A stretch of DNA of 64,000 nucleotides, from NCBI GenBank assembly GCA_034435455.1, contig DAOTXL010000080.1:9890-73889 (forward strand), in the 5' to 3' direction. The DNA comes from DAOTXL01 sp034435455 (GTDB lineage: Bacteria > Chloroflexota > Anaerolineae > JAAYZQ01). Below the pieces are notes generated by a model. It made no database searches. It saw only the letters and a list, made by a program, of their open reading frames with translations, and had not been told where the DNA came from. The translations under genes and the position numbers were made by a program. Of the stretch, positions 57,240 to 64,000 are shown piece after piece; the stretch's first letter is position 1, and each line of letters begins with the position of its first letter.

Positions 57240-57974
57240 ATGAGCCTCGCCGATCAGATTGCAACCTGGCTACGCGACTATGCAGCCCAGGCCGGGGCCC
57301 AGGGGTACGTCGTCGGCCTGAGCGGCGGGATCGATTCGGCCTGCACCGCGGCGCTGTGCCGGCGGGCCGTGGGGGAAAAGGTGCTGGGCGCGCTGCTGCC
57401 CTGCCACAGCCTCCCCGAAGACGCCCAGATGGCCGGCTTGGTGGCCGAAGCGTTTGGCATCCAGACGGTAACGGTGGACCTGACCCCCGTGTATGACACC
57501 CTGGTGGCCGCGCTGCCGCCGGGGACATCCGACATGGCGCGGGCCAACATCAAACCCCGGCTGCGCATGATCGCCTGCTACACCCTGGCCCAGACCCACG
57601 GCTACCTGGTGGCCGGAACCGGCAACAAGAGCGAGTTGATGGTCGGCTACTTTACCAAATATGGCGACGGCGGCGTGGATGTCGAGCCGCTGGGCAACCT
57701 GTACAAATGGCAGGTACGCGAGCTGGCCCGTGAGCTGGGTGTGCCCCAACCGATCATAGACCGCCCCCCCACCGCCGGGCTATGGGCCGGCCAGACCGAC
57801 GAGGGGGAGATGGGCCTCACCTACGCCGCCCTGGACGCAACCCTGGCCGCCATCGAGGCAGGGGAGACGGCCGGAGTGGACCCGGCCCTGCTGGCCAAAG
57901 TGCAGCGCATGATCGCCGCCTCGGCCCACAAACGGGCCATGCCGCCGGCCTGTCCTGTAAAACGTGAAGAGTAA
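57240..57974 (+). CDS. nadE: NH3-dependent NAD+ synthetase
   Basis: 244 residues, the size of ammonia-dependent enzymes without a glutaminase domain. The PP-loop SGGIDSACTAAL binds ATP; GTGNKSELMVGYFTKYGDGGVD and PLGNLYKWQVRELAR are typical. It amidates deamido-NAD+ to NAD+. It starts 1 base after the previous stop. The last codons (VKREE) are made of the GTAAAACGT repeat described below. Confidence 0.95.
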   Translation: MSLADQIATWLRDYAAQAGAQGYVVGLSGGIDSACTAALCRRAVGEKVLGALLPCHSLPEDAQMAGLVAEAFGIQTVTVDLTPVYDTLVAALPPGTSDMARANIKPRLRMIACYTLAQTHGYLVAGTGNKSELMVGYFTKYGDGGVDVEPLGNLYKWQVRELARELGVPQPIIDRPPTAGLWAGQTDEGEMGLTYAALDATLAAIEAGETAGVDPALLAKVQRMIAASAHKRAMPPACPVKREE

Positions 57975-57988
57975 AACGTAAAGGGGGG
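57957..57988. repeat. GTAAAACGT repeat, two copies before the AhpD-like gene
   Basis: Copies at 57957-57965 and 57971-57979, followed by AAGGGGGG that forms the ribosome site of the next gene. The first copy and the TAA of the second encode the end of NadE. The same element occurs inverted at 3701-3730. Confidence 0.6.
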
Positions 57989-57991
57989 ATC

Positions 57992-58384
57992 ATGGGCACA
58001 CGTCTGGACGAATTCCGCGCCTATCGGGCCAGGATGAACGAGCGCATCCTGGGAGCCGGGCATCTGGGCATCAAGCGTTTCTTCAACCTGGACACCAAGG
58101 CCTACGAAGAGGGGGCACTGCCCCGGCAGACCAAGGAACTGCTGGGCCTGGTCGCCTCCACCGTGCTGCGCTGTAACGACTGCATTGATTACCACCTCAT
58201 CCAATGTGTCGAACTGGGGCTCACCGACCAGGAGCTGTACGAAGCGCTCCACGTGGCCCTGGTGGTGGGCGGCAGCATCGTCATCCCCCATCTGCGCCAC
58301 GCCTTCGAGACGATTGACCTCCTGCGAGCCGAGCGGTCGACGGTCGGCAACGAATCGCCAGCGGTCAGAGGAGGTACGGAGTGA
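57992..58384 (+). CDS. AhpD-like carboxymuconolactone decarboxylase family protein
   Basis: 130 residues. The AhpD motif E-x-C-N-D-C-x3-H is present in TVLRCNDCIDYHLIQC, with two redox Cys and a His. Members reduce peroxides through the CxxC pair or work as decarboxylases. It is encoded between nadE and pncB and shares their mRNA. Why an AhpD-like protein is in a NAD operon is unknown; a link through NADH-dependent peroxide reduction can be imagined. Its stop overlaps the pncB GTG as GTGA. Confidence 0.88.
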   Translation: MGTRLDEFRAYRARMNERILGAGHLGIKRFFNLDTKAYEEGALPRQTKELLGLVASTVLRCNDCIDYHLIQCVELGLTDQELYEALHVALVVGGSIVIPHLRHAFETIDLLRAERSTVGNESPAVRGGTE

Positions 58385-59934
58385 AAGAGCGAGAACGCAG
58401 GACAGCGGAGGGGATCCTGTTCACCGACCAATATCAACTGACCATGGCCCAACTCTACTACCGCATGGGCCTCCACGAGAAACAGGTGCAATTCGATCAC
58501 TTTTTCCGCAACTATCCCAACTATGGCGCCCACCAGGCCGGATATTGCATCAACGCCGGGTTGGAATGGCTGCTGGACTGGATGCGGGAGGCCCACTTTT
58601 GCGACGAGGACATTGCCTGCCTGCGCGAACAGCGGGGCCGGGCCGGCACGCCGGTGTTCGGCGACGATTTTCTGGCCTGGCTGCGGCAAAACGGCACCTT
58701 CGCTGCCCTGACCATGCGGGCCATCCCCGAAGGCCGGGTGGTCCACCCCAACGTGCCCCTGACCGTGGTGCAGGGGCCGCTGGCCATGGCCCAGATCCTG
58801 GAAACCTCTCTGCTCAACCACCTCAACTATCAGACGCTCATCGCCACCAAGGCAGCGCGCATCCACGACAGCGGCCGCGGCCGGCTGCTGCTAGAGTTCG
58901 GGCTGCGGCGGGGCCACGAGCGGGGGGCCAATGCCGGGGCGCGGGCAGCCCTCATCGGCGGGGCCGATTTCACCTCCAACGTGGGCCTGTCCCACCTGCT
59001 TTCACTGCCTCCCAAGGGCACCCATGCCCACAGCATGGTCCAACTGTTCATGAGCCTGGGGATGAGCGAACTGGACGCCTTTCGCGCCTACGCCGATGTC
59101 TATCCCGATGACTGCCTGCTGCTGGTAGATACCATTGACACCCTGCACAGCGGGGTGCCCAACGCCATCCGGGTCTTTGAGGAACTTCGGCGCAAGGGCC
59201 ACGAACCGGTGGGCATCCGCCTCGATTCGGGCGACCTGGCCTATCTCAGCATCCAGGCCGCCCGGATGCTGAACGAGGCCGGCTTCCCCAATACCTCCAT
59301 CGTCCTGTCCAACGACCTGGATGAGCTGATCATCTTGCAGATCCTCACCCAGATCGGCCAGGAAGCGCCCCGCTACGGGGTGGACCCCGACCAGCTCATC
59401 GGGCGGCTGGTGTACGGCGTGGGCACGCGGCTGATCACCTCCTGGGGCGAACCGGCCCTGGGAGGGGTCTACAAGCTGGTGGCCGTTCAGGACGGGGGGC
59501 GGTGGCTGCCGGCCATCAAGATCTCAGACTCGGCGGCCAAGACCCCCAACCCCGGCCACAAGCGGGTGTGGCGGGTGTACGATCGGCGCGGCAAAGCCAC
59601 CGCCGATCTGCTCAGCCTGGACGATGAGGATCCGCGCGAAATGGAGCAGATCACCCTGCGCCACCCCTCGGACCATGCCACCTACCGCACCCTGCGCCGG
59701 GAGGAGGTGGCCGAAATTGAGCCGCTGCTGGTGGATGTGCTGATCGCGGGGCGGCTGGTCTACGATCTGCCCCCCCTCGCCGAGATCCGCCGGCTGCGCC
59801 AGGCCGACGTGAGCCGCCTGGACCCCGGCGTGCGGCGGCTGGTGAACCCCCACCTCTATCACGTCTCCCTCACCCAGCGGTTGTGGGACCTGAAGCAGGA
59901 GCTGATCGCCTCGGCGTTGGCCAAAAGCCGCTGA
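58381..59934 (+). CDS. pncB: Nicotinate phosphoribosyltransferase
   Basis: 517 residues. The family signatures are present: LLEFGLRRGHERGANAGARAALIGG, VDTIDTLHSGVPNAI, IRLDSGDLAYLS and VYGVGTRLITSWGEPALGGVYKL. It makes nicotinate mononucleotide from nicotinate and PRPP for the Preiss-Handler pathway. A GTG start overlaps the previous stop. It ends the operon 5 bases before the convergent uvrB stop. Confidence 0.95.
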   Translation: MKERERRTAEGILFTDQYQLTMAQLYYRMGLHEKQVQFDHFFRNYPNYGAHQAGYCINAGLEWLLDWMREAHFCDEDIACLREQRGRAGTPVFGDDFLAWLRQNGTFAALTMRAIPEGRVVHPNVPLTVVQGPLAMAQILETSLLNHLNYQTLIATKAARIHDSGRGRLLLEFGLRRGHERGANAGARAALIGGADFTSNVGLSHLLSLPPKGTHAHSMVQLFMSLGMSELDAFRAYADVYPDDCLLLVDTIDTLHSGVPNAIRVFEELRRKGHEPVGIRLDSGDLAYLSIQAARMLNEAGFPNTSIVLSNDLDELIILQILTQIGQEAPRYGVDPDQLIGRLVYGVGTRLITSWGEPALGGVYKLVAVQDGGRWLPAIKISDSAAKTPNPGHKRVWRVYDRRGKATADLLSLDDEDPREMEQITLRHPSDHATYRTLRREEVAEIEPLLVDVLIAGRLVYDLPPLAEIRRLRQADVSRLDPGVRRLVNPHLYHVSLTQRLWDLKQELIASALAKSR

Positions 59935-59939
59935 GGCGA

Positions 59940-61979
59940 TCAGCCGGCGCGCCGCTGCCGGGCATGGCCCTCCCGCCAGATGCGCTCCCACTCGGGGATG
60001 CTCTCCTCCTCCTCCAACTGCCGGCGCAGCTCGAAAATCTGGTCGCGGAGCAGGGCTGCCTTTTCAAACTCCAGCCGGGCGGCGGCCTCTTTCATCTGCT
60101 TTTCCAGCTCCTCGATGAGGAAGCGGATTTCGGCTTTGGGCACTCCGGCGGCAACGCGGACCCCGGCCTGGGCCTCGGCTGCCGACCGCACCCGGTCGGT
60201 CAGGTCACGCACCTCCTTGACGATGCTTTGCGGCCGGATGCCATGCTCCTCGTTGTACCGCTGTTGGATCGCCCGGCGGCGGTTGGTCTCCTCAATGGCC
60301 CGCTGCATCGAGTCGGTAATGCGGTCGGCGTACATGATCACCTGACCGTTGACATGCCGTGCCGCCCGGCCAATCGTCTGGATGAGGGCCGTATCGGAGC
60401 GCAAAAAGCCTTCCTTGTCGGCATCGAGGATGGCCACCAGCGACACCTCCGGCAGGTCCAGTCCCTCGCGCAGCAGGTTGATGCCCACCACCACGTCGTA
60501 CACCCCCAGGCGCAGGTCGCGCAAAATCTCCACCCGCTCCAGCGTCTGCACCTCAGAGTGCAGATAGTGGACTTTGGTACCCAATTCGCTCAGATAGTCG
60601 GCCAGGTCTTCGGCCATCCGTTTGGTCAGGGTCGTTACCAATGCCCGCTCGCCCCGCGCCACACGGCGGCGGATCTCGCCGATCAGGTCATCAATCTGCC
60701 CTTTGGTCGGCCGGACGATGACCTCCGGGTCCACCAGCCCGGTGGGCCGGATCACCTGGTCCACAATCTGGGCCGATACCTGGCGCTCGTAGGGGCCGGG
60801 CGTGGCCGAGGTATAGATCACCTGCCGGACGCGCTCCTCGAACTCGTGGAACTTGAGGGGGCGGTTGTCAAGGGCCGAGGGCAGGCGGAAACCGTACTCC
60901 ACCAACACCTCTTTGCGCGAGCGGTCGCCGTTGTACATGCCCCGCACCTGGGGGATGGTCATGTGGCTTTCGTCCACCACCAGTAAATAGTCGTCGGGAA
61001 AATAGTCCAGCAGCGTCCAGGGCGGCTCGCCGGCGTCGCGGCGTTCCAGATGGCGGGAATAGTTTTCGATGCCGGCACAGTAGCCGATCTCGCGCATCAT
61101 CTCGATATCGTACAGGGTGCGCTGCTCCAGGCGCTGGGCCTCCAGCAGCCTGTCCTGAGCGCGCAACTCCCTCAGCCGTTCCTCCAGCTCCTCTTCGATT
61201 CTTTTCAGTGCCTCGTTGAGCGTTTCAGTGTTGGTGACAAAGTGTTTGGCCGGATAGATGGCCGCCGCCTGGCGCTCCTCCAGGATCTCGCCGGTGAGGG
61301 GGTCGATCTCGGTGATGCGCTCTATCGTATCGCCCCAGAACTCGACGCGCAGCGCCGTGTCGCGGTAGGCGGGGTAGATGTCCACCGTATCGCCGCGCAC
61401 GCGGAAGGTGCCGCGCTTAAAGGCTACGTCGTTGCGGTCATAGTGGATGGCCACCAGGTGGCGCAGCACCGCATCGCGGCGGCGGGTCTGGCCCAGGCGC
61501 AACTCCACCACGTCACGCCCATATTCAGCCGGCGAGCCCAGGCTGTAGATGCACGATACGCTGGCGACAATGATCACGTCCCGGCGGGTGAGCAGCGCTT
61601 CGGTGGCCGCCAGGCGCAGCTTTTGGATCTCTTCATTGATGTCGGCATCCTTCTCGATGTAGGTATCGGTGCGGGGCAGGTAGGCCTCCGGCTGGTAGTA
61701 ATCATAGTACGAGACAAAATACTCGACGGCGTTGTGGGGAAAGAACTGGCGGAACTCGGCATAGAGCTGGGCGGCCAGGGTCTTGTTGTGAGCCATAACC
61801 AGGGTGGGCCGCTGCACCTGTTCAATGACTTTGGCGATGGTGTAGGTTTTGCCGGTGCCGGTGGCCCCCAACAGCGTCTGATGCCGGTAGCCCCGTCGTA
61901 GCCCTTCGACCAGCAGTTCGATGGCCTGCGGCTGATCGCCAGTAGGCCGGAAATCGGACACCACCTGAAACTCGGGCAT
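59940..61979 (-). CDS. uvrB: Excinuclease ABC subunit B
   Basis: 679 residues. Walker A GATGTGKTYTIAKV, the beta-hairpin region YYDYYQPEAYLPRTDTYIEKD, DESH box VVDESHMTIPQ, helicase motif VI GRAARHVNGQ, and a C-terminal UVR domain (LEKQMKEAAARLEFEKAALLRD) that contacts UvrC. Full length. The start at 61979 fits the family and follows GGGGGAACC. Damage recognition in nucleotide excision repair. No LexA-like box was seen upstream. Confidence 0.97.
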   Translation of the reverse strand: MPEFQVVSDFRPTGDQPQAIELLVEGLRRGYRHQTLLGATGTGKTYTIAKVIEQVQRPTLVMAHNKTLAAQLYAEFRQFFPHNAVEYFVSYYDYYQPEAYLPRTDTYIEKDADINEEIQKLRLAATEALLTRRDVIIVASVSCIYSLGSPAEYGRDVVELRLGQTRRRDAVLRHLVAIHYDRNDVAFKRGTFRVRGDTVDIYPAYRDTALRVEFWGDTIERITEIDPLTGEILEERQAAAIYPAKHFVTNTETLNEALKRIEEELEERLRELRAQDRLLEAQRLEQRTLYDIEMMREIGYCAGIENYSRHLERRDAGEPPWTLLDYFPDDYLLVVDESHMTIPQVRGMYNGDRSRKEVLVEYGFRLPSALDNRPLKFHEFEERVRQVIYTSATPGPYERQVSAQIVDQVIRPTGLVDPEVIVRPTKGQIDDLIGEIRRRVARGERALVTTLTKRMAEDLADYLSELGTKVHYLHSEVQTLERVEILRDLRLGVYDVVVGINLLREGLDLPEVSLVAILDADKEGFLRSDTALIQTIGRAARHVNGQVIMYADRITDSMQRAIEETNRRRAIQQRYNEEHGIRPQSIVKEVRDLTDRVRSAAEAQAGVRVAAGVPKAEIRFLIEELEKQMKEAAARLEFEKAALLRDQIFELRRQLEEEESIPEWERIWREGHARQRRAG

Positions 61980-62117
61980 GGTTCCCCCTGTAGAAAGAGT
62001 TCGCCGGGAGATTATACCCCCCCTTGCGCCTTTTGTCCAACCTGTAACCACCCGGCGGACGGCCGATTACCCCCTGGGGCCTACTCATCTCCCCCCAGAA
62101 GTACACCCTGTGGCCCA

Positions 62118-62146
62118 TTGCCGCCTGCCCACAGGCCGGTTATAAT
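62118..62146 (+). promoter_or_regulatory. Promoter of the Ser/Thr kinase gene
   Basis: TTGCCG (62118-62123) and TATAAT (62141-62146) with a 17-base spacer; leader of about 27 bases. Confidence 0.6.
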
Positions 62147-62178
62147 GGACACGGAAAAGGTGGGCTTTTGACGGGACG

Positions 62179-64000
62179 ATGATCGGGACTATTGTGAACA
62201 ACCGCTACAAGCTGATCGCCGAGTTGGGGCATGGAGGTATGGCCTGGGTCTATCTGGCCGAAGACCTGCGCGAAAACCGGCGGGTGGCCGTCAAGGTGCT
62301 CTATCCCCAGCTCGGCCAGGACGTGGACTTTTTGCACCGCTTCAACCAGGAAGCCAGGCTGGTCATGGCCCTGTCCCAGTCATCGCCCGAGATGCATGTG
62401 ACCCGTGTCCTGGATTATGGTTCGGACCGCGATACCCACTACCTGGTGATGGAATATGTACCGGGGCGCGACCTGCGGCAGGTCCTGAACGAGGAGGGGC
62501 CATTTCTCTGGCAGGAGGCGTTGGACATCGCCCGGCAGGTGGCCCTGGCCCTGGACCACGCCTGGCAACATGGCATTGTCCACCGCGATGTCAAGCCGGA
62601 AAATATCATGCTCCTGCCCGATGGCACGGTGCGGGTGCTGGACTTTGGCGTCGCCCGGGCCCGCACCTCCCCCACCCTGACCCATTCCGGCTTTGTCGGC
62701 TCGCCCTACTACGCCGCCCCTGAACAGGTAATGGGCCACCCGGTAGACACGCGGGCCGACCTCTATTCCCTGGGCATTGTGCTGTACGAGATGCTCACCG
62801 GCGAGCGGCCATTCCAGGCCGATACCCCGTGGGCCGTTATCAACCAGCATGTGGCCGTGCCGCCCCCTTCCCTGGAACAGCTCCGCCCCGACCTGCCCCG
62901 CCCGGTGGCCCGCCTGGTCCAAAAGGCGATGGCCAAACGCCCCGAAGACCGCTTCCGGTCGCCGGCAGAGATGGCCCAGGCCCTCGAAGCGGCCCTGACC
63001 GGGCAGGAACTTTTCGCCGAACTGGAGGCCGCAGAAGCCAACGCCCTGTCGGCGCTGCTGGCCGGGCTTTATCAGCAGGCGCAACAGGCAGCCCAGGCCG
63101 AAGCCTGGCCCACAGCGGTAGACCTGTTCAGCCAGGTGCTCCAGATCGATCCCCGCTATCGCGACGTGAGCGAACAACTGGCCGAGGCGGGGCGGCAGGC
63201 CCGGCTGGCCGCCCTCTACACCGCAGCCCAAAGAGCCATCGCCGCCGGCCGGTGGGCCGAAGCCCTGGCCCTGCTGGATGAGATCGTCCAGGCAGCACCC
63301 GGTTACCGGGACGCGCAGCGCCTGCGGGCCCTGGTCCGGCAGAGGCAGGAAGCAAGGCACCCGCCGACAACCGGGGAACAGCCCCCTGCCCAGGGCCGCC
63401 GGCCCCGCCGCAACCTGCGGTGGGCAGCCGTTGCCCTCCTGATCGCCCTCCTGGGGCTGGAAAGCTACCTTTTCCAGCGGTCCCAGCAGCCACCGGTCAG
63501 CGCCTCGGTTCCGGCCACCGCGACACCCACCGCCACCGCACCGATGGCTACCACGACACCCACCGCACCGACAGCCCCCTCACCTTCTGCCGGCCGGCTA
63601 CCCTCGCCGACGCCCCGCTCCACCGCCATCTCCTGGTCCTCTGCCACTCCCCTCCCCCAGCCCCCCACCACCCCGCCACCTCAGCCCGGCTCCCCATTCC
63701 CCCCACCTCCGACGGACAAACCGGCCACCGCGACGCCGACCCCCTCCCTCAGCCCTTCACCATCGTCTACCGCAGAGCCGCCGCTGATGGGGCAGATCGC
63801 CTTCCCCCGCTTCGACCCGCTCCGGCAGACCTACGACGTCTATGTCTGCCGGGTGGATGGCACCGATTGCCGCCGCGTGGTCACCGAGGCCAGCCAGCCC
63901 GACTTTCTGCCCGACGGCAGCCAGCTCGTCCTCCACTCCTGGAAGCCGGACCACAAGGGGCTGGCCCTGTACGCCCTCTCCGGCCAACTCCTCTGGCAGA
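62179..64000 (+). CDS. Serine/threonine protein kinase with TolB-like extracellular part, cut by right edge
   Basis: 607 codons are visible and the frame is open at base 64000. The kinase domain (about 10-270) is complete: GHGGMAWVY loop, K39 in VAVKVL, catalytic HRDVKPEN, DFG in LDFGVAR and APEQV. A TPR-like helical region (about 290-395) and one membrane segment (about 415-432) follow. Then a long Thr/Pro/Ser linker (about 435-535) leads to the start of a TolB-like beta-propeller (IAFPRFDPLRQTYDVYVCRVDGTDCR). The kinase is cytoplasmic, the propeller outside. It lacks PASTA domains. Confidence 0.92.
   Translation, partial: MIGTIVNNRYKLIAELGHGGMAWVYLAEDLRENRRVAVKVLYPQLGQDVDFLHRFNQEARLVMALSQSSPEMHVTRVLDYGSDRDTHYLVMEYVPGRDLRQVLNEEGPFLWQEALDIARQVALALDHAWQHGIVHRDVKPENIMLLPDGTVRVLDFGVARARTSPTLTHSGFVGSPYYAAPEQVMGHPVDTRADLYSLGIVLYEMLTGERPFQADTPWAVINQHVAVPPPSLEQLRPDLPRPVARLVQKAMAKRPEDRFRSPAEMAQALEAALTGQELFAELEAAEANALSALLAGLYQQAQQAAQAEAWPTAVDLFSQVLQIDPRYRDVSEQLAEAGRQARLAALYTAAQRAIAAGRWAEALALLDEIVQAAPGYRDAQRLRALVRQRQEARHPPTTGEQPPAQGRRPRRNLRWAAVALLIALLGLESYLFQRSQQPPVSASVPATATPTATAPMATTTPTAPTAPSPSAGRLPSPTPRSTAISWSSATPLPQPPTTPPPQPGSPFPPPPTDKPATATPTPSLSPSPSSTAEPPLMGQIAFPRFDPLRQTYDVYVCRVDGTDCRRVVTEASQPDFLPDGSQLVLHSWKPDHKGLALYALSGQLLWQ

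Overview
The window is GC-rich with long, tightly packed, mostly minus-strand operons. I infer a member of the Chloroflexota (Anaerolineae-like). The reasons are a DUF6391 protein, a secreted protein ending in YLPLVLR, GAAC-N4-GTTC operators of the Gram-positive/Chloroflexota LexA type, a kinase with a Thr/Pro linker and TolB-like C-terminus, and a lipoprotein joining a beta-propeller to a CapA domain. No rRNA or tRNA gene was recognised. A taxonomic search is needed to confirm the group.

Region 1 (1-9000) is an electron-transfer operon on the minus strand. A hexaheme lipoprotein, a cytochrome b and a heptaheme cytochrome c fused to a NarI/HdrE/DsrM-like membrane domain are followed by an HdrD/DsrK-like double-CCG iron-sulfur protein, a GcvH-like lipoyl carrier, a lipoate ligase and a formate/nitrite-type channel fused to a receiver domain. 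A second HdrCB-like gene with its own promoter runs off the left edge. Upstream sits an Lrp-type regulator fused to a receiver domain of the same sequence type. The layout suggests a membrane complex exchanging electrons with a protein-bound lipoyl dithiol.

Region 2 (9000-23000) is mostly housekeeping: inositol-phosphatase family protein, GH1 glycosidase, an ABC exporter with a degenerate ATPase, 3-hydroxyacyl-CoA dehydrogenase, SCP2 protein, recN, a WecA-type transferase, amidohydrolase, lysS, greA and a small excisionase-type HTH protein. A candidate structured RNA lies near 15 kb. Region 3 (23000-33500) holds nth, an FtsK/SpoIIIE-type ATPase module under a promoter with two LexA-like boxes, holA, a DUF6391 protein, a peptidoglycan amidase, a DUF4203 membrane protein, a phosphodiester glycosidase with beta/gamma-crystallin and CARDB domains, and a BadF-type ATPase with a cupin.

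Region 4 (33500-44300) has dTDP-sugar genes (rmlB, rmlA), two radical SAM proteins, an unlisted 30-residue bS22/COX24-like gene, and a bacterial microcompartment operon. That operon encodes a PduS-like reductase, an unknown protein, a receiver-ParA/CpaE-like ATPase, a double-BMC shell protein, two EutN/CcmL vertex proteins, a class II aldolase with a Cys-rich helical tail, and a coiled-coil protein.

Region 5 (44300-64000) has a ZIP transporter, two GT-C glycosyltransferases, a NifX-like gene remnant, an orphan receiver protein, rlmI, a CapA lipoprotein, a PerR-type regulator with a DPS-like ferritin, an NrtR-controlled NAD salvage operon (amidase, nadE, AhpD-like, pncB), uvrB and a Ser/Thr kinase cut by the right edge.

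In the gaps over 300 bases I see the candidate RNA (14807-15162), terminators and an inverted repeat (22299-22694), divergent promoters (22887-23285), and a promoter pair around short tandem repeats (28530-28838).
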